Shown: in pieces, positions 28,673 to 37,692 of the stretch | How positions within the stretch are numbered: position 1 is the stretch's first letter | Layout of the letters: each line of letters starts with the position of its first letter | NCBI GenBank assembly: GCA_050330195.1 | Contig: JBHJOB010000027.1 | Span: 62,001 to 126,000 of the forward strand | From: JAHQVI01 sp050330195 | Lineage (GTDB): Bacteria > Pseudomonadota > Alphaproteobacteria > Rhizobiales > Rhodomicrobiaceae | Reading direction: 5' to 3' | DNA: 64,000 nt | The notes under the pieces: generated by a model | Told to the model about the DNA's origin: nothing | Seen by the model: the letters and a program-made list of their open reading frames with translations, nothing else | The model's database searches: none | Made by a program: the position numbers and the translations under genes

Positions 28673-29839
28673 TTACCAGCTGAATCCGACGCCGGCACCG
28701 ACGGTGCTGGCTTCGTTGGAATGTCCGACGCTGGCCTGCAGGCTGACATAGTCATTCATTCTCGCTATGCCGCCGAATGCAAACGCGGTTTCGCCGGCGA
28801 AATTGCCAACGCCCAGACCCAGCGAATAATTTTTCCCGACAGGCAGGCCCGGCATGTTCGCCATCGCGGCCACCGAGGCAACACCGGCATTGGTTTCCCG
28901 AAGCTGGCCGAAGTTGACTGCGTCGAAGGTGGTCGAGCCTGCGGCGACGCCTGTGACCCGTGCGGCCTCGCCGGTCGTGGTGTTTCTGAACGTCGCGCCA
29001 CTGTCGTCAAGCGTCAGGCTGGTCGACTGCGTGCCGCCGGACAGAACAGTTTGTGACTGGCCGACGGAAAGACCATGCGCTTCCCCGGTCGTCTGATTAT
29101 GAACGAGAAGAGTCGCCTGATCTTCCTGAAGCGTGAGCGCGGCGCGGCCATCGCTTGCCGTATCGTTGCTATCCGCGACCAGGGTCGTGGTGTTGTTTGC
29201 GCCGTTGATGTCGAGACCGTTATTTCCAACATTGATACCGCTACTTGAGGTCGGGTTCAGAGCGTAGATGCTGCCGTTGACGCCGAGATCGCCATCGACG
29301 AGTGCGCCGCCTTCAATGTGCGTGCCATAGTCGAACGTGTCGCTGCCTATGGTCGCCTGATGCGTGGCTCCGACCGTGAGGCGGTTCCCGCCTGGTGCGA
29401 CGCCATTCGTATCGACAGCGAGCGCCGTGACCCCGCTGACGTCGCCTGCATTCGTGATGCCGTCATTGCCGTTGTTTATGCCGTTGGTATTCATGTTGTT
29501 ATGGACGGTAACTGTTCCGGCATTGTTCGCAGTCAAGACGTCGTCGTCGCCGGTCGTCAGAGCGAAGGTGCCCCCGTCGATGTCATCAGAATCATATTGA
29601 ATAATGACATTATTTTTGTTGGAAACGATGGTTTCGTCATCACCTGCGCCATAAAAAACCGGATCATTATTGTCGTTGATGACAAAATATTCGTCAGCGG
29701 AACCGTCTGCGTTTGACGTAATGCTGGCGCCTTCATTTAGATCATTTGTGTTCAACTCGTTGATCACCTGTGCAAAGGCAATATGGGGGAGAAAAAACAG
29801 GGACGCTGCACCAAACAGGATTATTTTTCTTGAGTTCAT
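28673..29839 (-). CDS. YadA-like trimeric autotransporter adhesin
   Basis: A 388-residue secreted outer-membrane protein. A signal peptide (about 1-23, ending HIAFA) is followed by an Asn/Asp/Thr/Gly-rich passenger (about 24-310) of beta-repeat character, then the YadA anchor (about 318-388): AVNFGQLRE, AGVASVAAMANMPGLPVGK, and strands ending GAGVGFSW with the terminal aromatic required for outer-membrane insertion. It would form a trimer and mediate adhesion or self-aggregation. Composition is AT-richer than the core genes. It lies 85 bases downstream of an unknown membrane-anchored protein on the same strand. Confidence 0.85.
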   Translation of the reverse strand: MNSRKIILFGAASLFFLPHIAFAQVINELNTNDLNEGASITSNADGSADEYFVINDNNDPVFYGAGDDETIVSNKNNVIIQYDSDDIDGGTFALTTGDDDVLTANNAGTVTVHNNMNTNGINNGNDGITNAGDVSGVTALAVDTNGVAPGGNRLTVGATHQATIGSDTFDYGTHIEGGALVDGDLGVNGSIYALNPTSSSGINVGNNGLDINGANNTTTLVADSNDTASDGRAALTLQEDQATLLVHNQTTGEAHGLSVGQSQTVLSGGTQSTSLTLDDSGATFRNTTTGEAARVTGVAAGSTTFDAVNFGQLRETNAGVASVAAMANMPGLPVGKNYSLGLGVGNFAGETAFAFGGIARMNDYVSLQASVGHSNEASTVGAGVGFSW

Positions 29840-29924
29840 TCTTTCATTCCTTGTTCAGACCCGGCAATCAGAAAGCGGTCTTCCGAGGGCTCACCGGAAG
29901 CCATCGAATCAAAAGCCACTCAAC

Positions 29925-30554
29925 TCAACCTTTAGTTGAAACGATCTCTTTTTCAATGGCTATGCATCCATTTTTGACAGGCATCGTGAAAGTTTTCCGG
30001 TTCTGATTGGTCTTGTGTCTGAGAAGCGCAACGGATTTCAAAAGATTGCGGGTCGGAACGAAGTCTTTAAAGACGGTCTTTACGATATCTTCGCAGGAAT
30101 TGGCCCAGTCCGACACGGCTTCGTAGACAATCTGGCAGGAACCGTCGGTTCCCTGGGACAAACCGAAGGTAATATAAAGAATAGCGCCGCTATTCGCCTT
30201 GACTTCCATTGACAGGCTGACGAAATTTTCGCGGGAGACCGGGAAGCGGTATATGCCGACATTCCTTCCGGCAAGAAGGCGCTCCGAAAGATCGTTCATC
30301 GGCATTGCGCATCCGGTCAGCCCCGCTCTGGCGATGGCCTGACCATAGCCATTGAGCGCATCCAGATCCGCCTGCCTTGGCGGCGTGCGGACGGTGACTG
30401 CGGAGGTCGCCATATCATTGGCAGGCGGCGCGCTGCCTGAAGTCTGATGATCTGAGTACAGGTAAAATGCCAGGATAATGAGTCCCAGATTTGTAACTGT
30501 CAGTAGCCAGACAAACAAGGAAAGGACGAGATTGCGCGGTGGCTTTGCATGCAT
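29925..30554 (-). CDS. Unknown membrane-anchored periplasmic protein upstream of the adhesin
   Basis: A 209-residue protein of no family I recognise. A short basic N-terminus (KPPRN) precedes one strong transmembrane helix (about 10-33, VLSLFVWLLTVTNLGLIILA), then a soluble domain of about 170 residues. It has four Cys in that domain (TGCAMP, GSCQIV, NSCEDI, NGCIAI), suggesting disulfides in the periplasm. The start is uncertain: the frame continues to an ATG at 30638. It directly precedes the adhesin gene on the same strand, so a helper role in adhesin export or presentation, like SadB or TpgA in other species, is conceivable; this is inference. Confidence 0.6.
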   Translation of the reverse strand: MHAKPPRNLVLSLFVWLLTVTNLGLIILAFYLYSDHQTSGSAPPANDMATSAVTVRTPPRQADLDALNGYGQAIARAGLTGCAMPMNDLSERLLAGRNVGIYRFPVSRENFVSLSMEVKANSGAILYITFGLSQGTDGSCQIVYEAVSDWANSCEDIVKTVFKDFVPTRNLLKSVALLRHKTNQNRKTFTMPVKNGCIAIEKEIVSTKG

Positions 30555-30975
30555 GGAATTGTGATCACGTAAAAATTGAAATGGAGGGCTGAAAAACGCA
30601 AAAGCGACTGAAAATGCCTCTGAAACAGGAAGCTCCATGGAACCGGCGAAGGAAAACCGAATGACTGTAAATGGATCGATACCGTGGCCATGGGAAATTG
30701 CCTGCCAGCGTTAAATCAAAATGCTCCCTGGGCAAATCTTATAAGAAGCATTCCACTGGTATTGCACAAGGCAGTCGCCAGACGATGCTCGCCAATCAAT
30801 GTCTGACCGCTTCCGAAATCCGGCCACATGGGCAAAGGCTGACGCGTCTTGTCGCCTCTTCAAACACATAAAGACATCTTTATATCTTTCTTGCCTTAAT
30901 TGCTCGCTCGCATTATAGCTATGGCCAGCCTCGCATCCCCCGTGAACCCCAAATCCAGATCAAGGCAGCTTACCC
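30555..30975. other. Intergenic region upstream of ahcY
   Basis: 421 bases between the divergent unknown protein and ahcY. The right half holds the palindrome at 30868-30883 and the ahcY promoter; the left half should contain the promoter of the adhesin operon. A 66-codon open frame at 30671 has no family features and is not called. Confidence 0.55.
30868..30883. promoter_or_regulatory. Palindrome upstream of ahcY, SahR/SamR-like operator candidate
   Basis: ATAAAGA-CA-TCTTTAT, perfect 7-base arms, 93 bases before the ahcY start. ArsR-type regulators of the SAH/SAM cycle bind AAAG/CTTT-type palindromes in other proteobacteria; assignment here is inference. Confidence 0.5.
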
Positions 30976-32385
30976 ATGAATGATATGAGCCCGAACAAGG
31001 ACTACCTCGTCAAAGACATCTCGCTGGCCGATTATGGGCGCAAGGAGATCGACATCGCCGAAACCGAGATGCCCGGCCTGATGGCGCTGCGCGAGGAATA
31101 TGGCGCGTCCAAGCCGCTCAAGGGCGCGCGGATCGCGGGATCGCTGCACATGACGATCCAGACCGCCGTGCTGATCGAGACGCTCGCGCATCTGGGCGCC
31201 GAGGTGCGCTGGGCTTCGTGCAACATCTTCTCCACGCAGGACCATGCCGCTGCCGCAATTGCCGCCGGCGGCACGCCGGTCTTCGCCGTCAAGGGCGAAA
31301 CGCTGCCGGAATATTGGGACTATGCCGACCGCATTTTCCATTTCAAGGACGGCACGGCGAACATGATCCTCGACGATGGCGGCGACGCCACGCTCTACAT
31401 TCTGATCGGCGCGCGGGTCGAGGAAGGCGAGACCGATCTCATCGCCACGCCAACCTCGGAAGAGGAAGAAGCGCTGTTCGCCCAGATCCGCAAGCGGCTT
31501 GAGGCGAGCCCCGGCTGGTTCGTCAAGCAGCGCCACGCGATCAAGGGCGTTTCCGAGGAAACGACGACGGGCGTGCATCGTCTGTACAAGATGATGGAGA
31601 AGGGCCATTTGCCTTTCCCCGCGATCAATGTGAATGACAGCGTCACCAAGTCGAAGTTCGACAATAAATACGGCTGCAAGGAAAGCCTCGTCGACGGCAT
31701 CCGCCGCGCCACCGACACGATGATGGCGGGCAAGGTCGCGGTCGTCTGCGGCTATGGCGATGTGGGCAAGGGCTCGGCGGCCTCCCTGCGGGGCGCGGGC
31801 GCGCGCGTGAAGGTGACGGAGATCGACCCGATCTGCGCGCTTCAGGCGGCGATGGACGGCTTCGAGGTCGTGACGCTTGAGGACGCGGTGAAGGACGCCG
31901 ACATTTTCGTCACCACGACCGGCAACAAGGACGTCATCCGCATCGAGCATATGCGCGAGATGAAGGACATGGCCATCGTCGGCAATATCGGCCATTTCGA
32001 TAACGAGATCCAGATCGCCGCTCTCAAGAACCACAAATGGACCAACATCAAGGACCAGGTGGACATGATCGAGATGCCGTCCGGCAACCGCATCATTCTC
32101 CTGTCCGAGGGACGGTTGCTCAATCTGGGCAACGCCACCGGCCATCCGTCCTTCGTGATGTCGGCCAGCTTCACCAACCAGGTGCTGGCCCAGATCGAGC
32201 TGTGGAGCAAGGGCGAGAAGTACAAGAACGAGGTCTACGTCCTGCCCAAGCATCTCGATGAAAAGGTCGCGCGTCTGCATCTGGGCAAGATCGGCGCCAG
32301 ACTGACCGAGCTGAAGCCGGAGCAGGCCGACTATATTGGGGTCACCGTAAACGGCCCGTACAAGCCGGAACATTACCGCTACTGA
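30976..32385 (+). CDS. ahcY: Adenosylhomocysteinase
   Basis: A 469-residue NAD-dependent enzyme hydrolysing S-adenosylhomocysteine to adenosine and homocysteine in the activated methyl cycle. The NAD-binding loop GYGDVGKGSAASLRG and the family segments MTIQTAVLIETL, VNDSVTKSKFDN and the C-terminal GPYKPEHYRY are intact. Length and ends are standard. AAGGCAG lies upstream of the ATG. A terminator follows, so it is separate from the divL operon. Confidence 0.97.
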   Translation: MNDMSPNKDYLVKDISLADYGRKEIDIAETEMPGLMALREEYGASKPLKGARIAGSLHMTIQTAVLIETLAHLGAEVRWASCNIFSTQDHAAAAIAAGGTPVFAVKGETLPEYWDYADRIFHFKDGTANMILDDGGDATLYILIGARVEEGETDLIATPTSEEEEALFAQIRKRLEASPGWFVKQRHAIKGVSEETTTGVHRLYKMMEKGHLPFPAINVNDSVTKSKFDNKYGCKESLVDGIRRATDTMMAGKVAVVCGYGDVGKGSAASLRGAGARVKVTEIDPICALQAAMDGFEVVTLEDAVKDADIFVTTTGNKDVIRIEHMREMKDMAIVGNIGHFDNEIQIAALKNHKWTNIKDQVDMIEMPSGNRIILLSEGRLLNLGNATGHPSFVMSASFTNQVLAQIELWSKGEKYKNEVYVLPKHLDEKVARLHLGKIGARLTELKPEQADYIGVTVNGPYKPEHYRY

Positions 32386-32688
32386 CGCGGCCGGCATCAA
32401 GCAGACATATCGGTATGCAAAGCCCGCTCCGGACCCTCGGGGCGGGCTTCTTCTTTCGCGCCTGCGCGTCATTGCACATGAGATTTCCCCAGAAATCGCA
32501 GCGTGCGTGAAATTTCTCTTGAATACACGCGCAACGTTTGGGGCTGCGCTCGCTTTGAGGATAAAGTGTCAACCGATTCGTGTAACTAAAGACACCCGTG
32601 TCCTGATTCCACCATTCGCCCGAGGTCAGCGTCATCCTCAATGTGAATGTGCGGATCATGATAAGCGCGCCTTTCCGGAGCCAGTCCG
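32386..32688. other. Intergenic region between ahcY and divL
   Basis: 303 bases. It holds the ahcY terminator at its left end and presumably the divL-operon promoter; no gene is recognised. Confidence 0.5.
32421..32455 (+). terminator. Rho-independent terminator after ahcY
   Basis: AGCCCGC (32421-32427) pairs with GCGGGCT (32442-32448), then TCTTCTTT. Confidence 0.7.
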
Positions 32689-35262
32689 ATGCCGCTGAAA
32701 ATGCTTGTCCTCAAACGCCGTCCGGCTCAAGCCGCCCTTGCGCTTGCCAGCTTTCTCGCGGCGGCCGGCATGGCGGATCTCGCCCATGCGCTGCCCGGTG
32801 ACGCTCCGGGCTCCATCGCCGGGAACCTGCTGATCATCGCGCTGGTCAGCGGAGTGATCATTGCTTCCATAGGCGCTACGGTGCTGTTCCACCGGGCAGC
32901 CGCGCGCGCCAGACGCGGGGAGGAACGCGCCGAGGAAGCGATGAAGGCGCTGCGGCAGGAGTTGGACGTCGCGCAATCCATCGTTATGGCGGAGCCGCAG
33001 GTGCTCGTCGCGTTCGAAGCGGACGGCACGCCGCGCCTCGTCAACCATGTTCTCGACGCCAAGTTCGGCGTTCCGGTCAAGCTGCGCAATCTCGTGCGGT
33101 TCGCCTCCTGGCTCGAACGCGGCGCGGCGCTGAGCCTCGAAGCACGCCTTCATGAGCTGAAATCCTCCGGACGCCCGTTCGAGATTACCCTGAAGACGCT
33201 CTCCGGCCCTCATGTGGAAGCCGAGGGCCGTGCATCGGGCAGCGGTCATTATCTCAAATTCCGCGATCTGGCCGGACGGCGCATCGAGATGGCCAAGCTG
33301 CTGCGCCAGCAGCGTGTCATCAATGAGGAACTGGCGACGCAGAAGGCCCTGCTCGACGCCCTGCCCATGCCCGTCTGGTTCCGCGATCCGGATGGACGGC
33401 TGATCTGGGTGAACCGGGCCTATGTGTCATCGGTGGAGGCCGGGCGCGCCGAGGAAGTGCTGGAAGAACAGCGCGAGTTGCTGGAAGCGCGCCAGCGCCG
33501 GGCGGCGGACGCGGCGCTGGCAGCCGGCGAAATCTTTCGCAAGCGTCTGCAGACCGTCGTTGCCGGTGAGCGCCGCAGCTTCGACACGATCGTCGTGCCG
33601 GTCGGGCGGGCAAGCGCGGGCGCGGTGATTGACGTGGCGCCGCTCGAAGACGTGCAGGAGCGCCTGTCGCGCCAGATGGCCGCGCATCAACGCACGCTCG
33701 ACAAGGTCTCGACGGCGGTCGCCATTTTCGGAGCCGACCATCACCTTTCCTTCTACAATCACGCCTTCCTGACCATGTGGGGGCTGGACGCCGCCTTTCT
33801 CGACGGCAGGCCGCAGCTCGGCGAGTTTTTCGACCAGCTTCGCCAGCGCCGCCTGATCCCGGAACAGTCCGACTATCGCAAATGGCGCGAAGCCCAGCTC
33901 AAATCCGCCGAAGAGGACGACACGATCGAGGATTGGTGGTATCTGCCGAGCGGCCGCACCATCCAACTGCTGGGTGACCGGCGTCCAGAAGGCGGCGTCG
34001 CCTATCTGTTCGACGACGCGACCGAGCGTCTCGCGCTCGAAAGCCGCTATAATTCGCTGATCAAGGTTCAGCAGGAGACGCTGGAAAATCTGCGCGAGGG
34101 CGTGGCGCTGTTCGGCTCGGACGGGCGCGTCAAGCTCTACAACGCCTCTTTCGCGCATATGTGGGGGCTCGATCCGGCGTTCCTGAACGAGGGCCCGCAT
34201 ATTGACGAGGTCCATGCAAGATGCGCTTCGCTGCTCGCCGGTACGGAACCGTGGGGAACCGCCAAACAGGCCGTGACGGGCGTTTTCGAGACGCGGGAGA
34301 GCTTCGAGGGCACGCTCACCCGTCCCGACGACATGACGATCGCCTATGCGGGCGTTCCCCTGCCCGATGGCAGCACGGTTCTGACCTATATCGACATTTC
34401 CGACAGCAAGCGCGCCGAGATCGCCCTCATCGAGCGCAACGAAGCGCTGGAAGCCGCGGACAAGCTGAAGAACACCTTCCTCAGCCATGTGTCCTACGAG
34501 TTGCGCACCCCGCTCACCAACATCATCGGCTTCTCCGACATGCTTGCCCAGCCGCCGATCGGGCCGCTTGCCGGCAAGCAGGGCGAATATCTCGAAGACA
34601 TCCGCACATCCTCATCGAAGCTGCTCGCCATCATCAACGACATTCTCGATCTGACCACGATCGACGCGGGCGGGCTGGAGTTGAAGCCCGCGCCTGTCTC
34701 CGTCCGCGAGATCATGGAAGGCGCGGAGCTTGGCGTGAAGGAGCGGCTGACCAAGAGCGGGATCCTGCTCGATGTCGATATCGACGGCCAGCTCGACATC
34801 GTCTATGCGGACCGCCAGCGGCTGACGCAGGTGCTGTTCCACCTGCTCTCGAACGCCATCGGCTTTTCGGCGGAAGGCTCGGCCATCAGGCTCACGGCCC
34901 GGCAGGAAAAGGGCATGGTGGCCTTCGCCGTGCAGGATTCCGGCGTCGGCATCCCCGAGGAATATCAGGCCAGCGTGTTCGGGCGCTTCGAAAGCCGCTC
35001 GCAAGGGTCGAAACATCGCGGCGCGGGGCTGGGTCTTGCCATCGTCAAAAGCATCGTCGAGTTGCATGGCGGCCAGATCGTGCTGCGCTCGTCGCCCGGC
35101 GTCGGCACGACGGTCACCGTGCTGATCCCGCAAGGGCCGAACCGCAAGGCGGTGATGGGGCATAATGGTAGCGGTGGCGAAAGCGGGTCGCGCGAAAGCG
35201 GCATGGCTGCTTCCGGGCGGGAACGCGACCGGCACGGAATTCCGCCGCTGATGTTCGGGTGA
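32689..35262 (+). CDS. divL: DivL-type sensor kinase homologue with Tyr at the phospho-acceptor position
   Basis: An 857-residue membrane protein: an N-terminal signal/helix pair (to about residue 66), three to four PAS-like repeats (two contain near-identical FYNHAFLTMWGLD and LYNASFAHMWGLD segments), then HisKA and HATPase. The phospho-acceptor motif reads SHVSYELRTPL: Tyr603 replaces the usual His, the hallmark of DivL, which in Caulobacter binds and redirects CckA and responds to DivK in cell-cycle control. The ATPase boxes (SNAIGFSAEG, DSGVGIPEE, GAGLGLAIVKSI) look intact. It heads a same-strand run with tsaE-amgK, murU, addB and addA. Confidence 0.88.
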   Translation: MPLKMLVLKRRPAQAALALASFLAAAGMADLAHALPGDAPGSIAGNLLIIALVSGVIIASIGATVLFHRAAARARRGEERAEEAMKALRQELDVAQSIVMAEPQVLVAFEADGTPRLVNHVLDAKFGVPVKLRNLVRFASWLERGAALSLEARLHELKSSGRPFEITLKTLSGPHVEAEGRASGSGHYLKFRDLAGRRIEMAKLLRQQRVINEELATQKALLDALPMPVWFRDPDGRLIWVNRAYVSSVEAGRAEEVLEEQRELLEARQRRAADAALAAGEIFRKRLQTVVAGERRSFDTIVVPVGRASAGAVIDVAPLEDVQERLSRQMAAHQRTLDKVSTAVAIFGADHHLSFYNHAFLTMWGLDAAFLDGRPQLGEFFDQLRQRRLIPEQSDYRKWREAQLKSAEEDDTIEDWWYLPSGRTIQLLGDRRPEGGVAYLFDDATERLALESRYNSLIKVQQETLENLREGVALFGSDGRVKLYNASFAHMWGLDPAFLNEGPHIDEVHARCASLLAGTEPWGTAKQAVTGVFETRESFEGTLTRPDDMTIAYAGVPLPDGSTVLTYIDISDSKRAEIALIERNEALEAADKLKNTFLSHVSYELRTPLTNIIGFSDMLAQPPIGPLAGKQGEYLEDIRTSSSKLLAIINDILDLTTIDAGGLELKPAPVSVREIMEGAELGVKERLTKSGILLDVDIDGQLDIVYADRQRLTQVLFHLLSNAIGFSAEGSAIRLTARQEKGMVAFAVQDSGVGIPEEYQASVFGRFESRSQGSKHRGAGLGLAIVKSIVELHGGQIVLRSSPGVGTTVTVLIPQGPNRKAVMGHNGSGGESGSRESGMAASGRERDRHGIPPLMFG

Positions 35263-35373
35263 CACGCCGCAGCGCCCTCGTCCGCTCCCGCCTTTCCTCT
35301 TGACGGCCCTTCTCAAATGGATTTGCTAACCCTGAAATCTGCCGCTAGAGCGCAAGGCGAGACAGCGACCGCA

Positions 35374-36906
35374 ATGGAACCGGCCCTGACAATCGAACGT
35401 CTCGACGAAACGGCGCTGGGCCAACTCGCACAGCGCCTCGCGCCGCGTCTGCGCGCCGGGGATTTCCTCGCCCTGCGCGGCGATCTCGGCGCAGGCAAGA
35501 CGGCCTTCGCACGCGCCCTCATCCGCGCACTCGCCGGGCGGCCTGACGAAGAGGTGCCAAGCCCGACCTTTTCCATCGTCCAGCCTTACGAGACGCCGCG
35601 TTTCCCGGTTCACCATTTCGACTTTTACCGTCTTTCCGGTCCGGGCGAGGCGGCAGAACTCGGGCTTGACGAAGCGCTGGACGCGGGGCTGGTCGTCGCG
35701 GAATGGCCGGAGCGGCTTGAGAACCGCCTGCCCCTCGACCGGCTGGAAATCGCGCTGACCGAAACGGACGCGCCGGAGCTACGCTTCGTGACGCTTTCTG
35801 GTTTTGGCGGATGGACGCCTCGCCTAGCGCGCTTTGCAGCCATCGAGCGCTTTCTCGACGGCTCCGGATGGCTGGACGCCCGGCAGCAAGCCCTGACCGG
35901 CGACGCCTCGGCGCGCGGCTATACGAGGCTCACCCGCGAAGGCGTCGGCGCGCTCCTGATGGACTCGCCGAAAATGCCGGACGGCCCGCCGATTCGTGAT
36001 GGCCGGCCCTACAGCCAGATCGCGCATCTGGCCGAGGACGTCCGGCCCTTCGTCGCCGTCGCCGCCGCTTTGCGCGAAGCCGGCCTGGCCGCGCCGGAGA
36101 TTCTCGCGCAGGATCTCGATAACGGCCTGCTGCTGATCGAGGACTTCGGCGATCTGACATTCACGCACCTTCAGACCGAAGGCCGCGATTTGCGCCCGCT
36201 CTACCGGCTTGCCGTCGATGCACTGCTCAGGCTGCGCCAGCATCCACCGGCCGCGATCCTGCACGCGCCGGATGTCGCCCACCCCCTGCCGGATTTCGAC
36301 GCGGAAGCGCTCCACATCGAAACAGAGCTGCTCACCGACTGGTTTCTTCCCGCCGTGAACGACGCCGAGCCGCCCCAAGCTGTGCGCGAGGAATTCACCG
36401 CGCTTTGGGCGGAGCAATTCGGCTGGCTTCTGGCGCAACCGGCCGGATGGGTGCTGCGCGACTTCCACTCGCCGAACCTGCTGCTCCGCCCTGAACAAAC
36501 CGGCCTTGCCCGCCTCGGCGTCATCGACTTTCAGGACGCCATGCGCGGCCACCCGGCCTATGATCTGGTCTCCCTGCTTCAGGATGCCCGGCTCGATCTG
36601 CCCGCCGGTCTGGAAGACGAATTGCTCGCCCATTATTGCAATGAGGCTGCCGCCGCCAATCCCGCATTCGACCAGACGGCTTTCATGCGCGCCTACCGGC
36701 TGCTCGGCGCCCAGCGCGCAACGAAAATTCTCGGCATTTTCACACGGCTCGCCCGGCGTGACGGCAAGCGCGCCTATCTCCGGCACATGCCGCGTATTTC
36801 CGCCTACCTCGCAGCCGATCTGGCGGACCCGAATTTGGCCCCATTGCAAGCCTGGTATGCCCGCCACGCACCGCTGAATATCGAGGAGATCGCGGCCAGA
36901 ATCTGA
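35374..36906 (+). CDS. Bifunctional TsaE ATPase / AmgK-type amino-sugar kinase
   Basis: A fusion of about 510 residues. The first part (about 1-150) is TsaE, the ATPase of the tRNA t6A37 threonylcarbamoyl complex, with the P-loop GDLGAGKTAFARAL and the family EVPSPTFSIVQ and HHFDFYRL segments. The rest is an aminoglycoside-phosphotransferase fold resembling AmgK, which phosphorylates the anomeric carbon of N-acetylmuramate/N-acetylglucosamine; its catalytic loop is LRDFHSPNLL and its metal site VIDFQDAMRG. The ATG at 35374 matches TsaE starts; the frame extends to 35317. MurU follows, completing the recycling pair. This fusion is known in alphaproteobacteria. Confidence 0.92.
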   Translation: MEPALTIERLDETALGQLAQRLAPRLRAGDFLALRGDLGAGKTAFARALIRALAGRPDEEVPSPTFSIVQPYETPRFPVHHFDFYRLSGPGEAAELGLDEALDAGLVVAEWPERLENRLPLDRLEIALTETDAPELRFVTLSGFGGWTPRLARFAAIERFLDGSGWLDARQQALTGDASARGYTRLTREGVGALLMDSPKMPDGPPIRDGRPYSQIAHLAEDVRPFVAVAAALREAGLAAPEILAQDLDNGLLLIEDFGDLTFTHLQTEGRDLRPLYRLAVDALLRLRQHPPAAILHAPDVAHPLPDFDAEALHIETELLTDWFLPAVNDAEPPQAVREEFTALWAEQFGWLLAQPAGWVLRDFHSPNLLLRPEQTGLARLGVIDFQDAMRGHPAYDLVSLLQDARLDLPAGLEDELLAHYCNEAAAANPAFDQTAFMRAYRLLGAQRATKILGIFTRLARRDGKRAYLRHMPRISAYLAADLADPNLAPLQAWYARHAPLNIEEIAARI

Positions 36907-36963
36907 TAATCGCCCGCCATTTCAGAGCAACAAGGGGCGACCATAACCTTACGGAGTTCCCCC

Positions 36964-37692
36964 ATGTCCGGCGACATGATCTCTCACGCGCTCGTTCTCG
37001 CAGCCGGTTTCGGCAATCGGATGCGCCCCTTGACCGACAGCGTTCCGAAACCTCTGGTCCGCCTGGGCGGCAAGCCTCTGCTGGACCATGTTCTCGACCG
37101 GCTTGCCGACGCCGGGATCACCGACGCCGTCGTCAATGTTCACTATCTCGCGGACCAGATCGAAGCGCATCTGGCCGGCCGAAAAAGCCCCCGCATCACC
37201 ATCTCCGACGAACGCGCACAGCTTCTCGACACGGGAGGAGCTGTGAACAAAGCGCGTCAAAGCCTTGGAACCAATCCATTCTTCGTCCACAATTCCGACT
37301 CGGTCTGGGTCGAGCACGGCGAATCAATGCTCGGCCGCATGATCGAGGACTGGGACGGGGACATCATGGATTGCCTGCTGCTGCTCGCCTCTGCGGAGAA
37401 CAGCCTCGGCTATTCCGGACACGGCGATTTTCATATGAACGACGATGGCACGCTGCGCCGCCGCGCAAAGGGTGAACGCGCCCCATACGTGTTTGCGGGC
37501 GTGTCCATCACCAAGCCGAACCTTTTCGACCATTGCCCCGACGGTCCGTTTTCACTCAACCGGATCTGGGACGAAGCGATCGCGAAAGGCCGCCTGCACG
37601 CCATAAGCCATCAGGGCTCATGGATGCATGTCGGCACGCCTGACGCGCTCGCGGAGGCGGAAAGGCTGCTTGATGGACTTGACGCAGCCTGA
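36964..37692 (+). CDS. murU: N-acetylmuramate alpha-1-phosphate uridylyltransferase
   Basis: A 242-residue nucleotidyltransferase that makes UDP-MurNAc from MurNAc-1-phosphate in peptidoglycan recycling, using the product of AmgK next door. The nucleotide loop is VLAAGFGNRMRPLTD, the substrate Lys is in PKPLVRLGGKPLL, and the metal Asp lies in FFVHNSDSVWV. ACGGAG precedes the ATG. Its 3' end overlaps addB by 20 bases. The AmgK/MurU bypass is known to raise intrinsic fosfomycin tolerance. Confidence 0.9.
   Translation: MSGDMISHALVLAAGFGNRMRPLTDSVPKPLVRLGGKPLLDHVLDRLADAGITDAVVNVHYLADQIEAHLAGRKSPRITISDERAQLLDTGGAVNKARQSLGTNPFFVHNSDSVWVEHGESMLGRMIEDWDGDIMDCLLLLASAENSLGYSGHGDFHMNDDGTLRRRAKGERAPYVFAGVSITKPNLFDHCPDGPFSLNRIWDEAIAKGRLHAISHQGSWMHVGTPDALAEAERLLDGLDAA

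Noticed and set aside
30671..30871. A 66-codon frame upstream of ahcY
   Set aside because: No domain, poor ribosome site, and it overlaps the operator region.
30700..30975. SAH or SAM riboswitch before ahcY
   Set aside because: No conserved riboswitch core was recognised; the palindrome fits a protein operator better.
30970..32472. A 500-codon open frame on the strand opposite ahcY
   Set aside because: It mirrors the GC-rich codon pattern of ahcY, has no domain or ribosome site, and ahcY is unambiguous.
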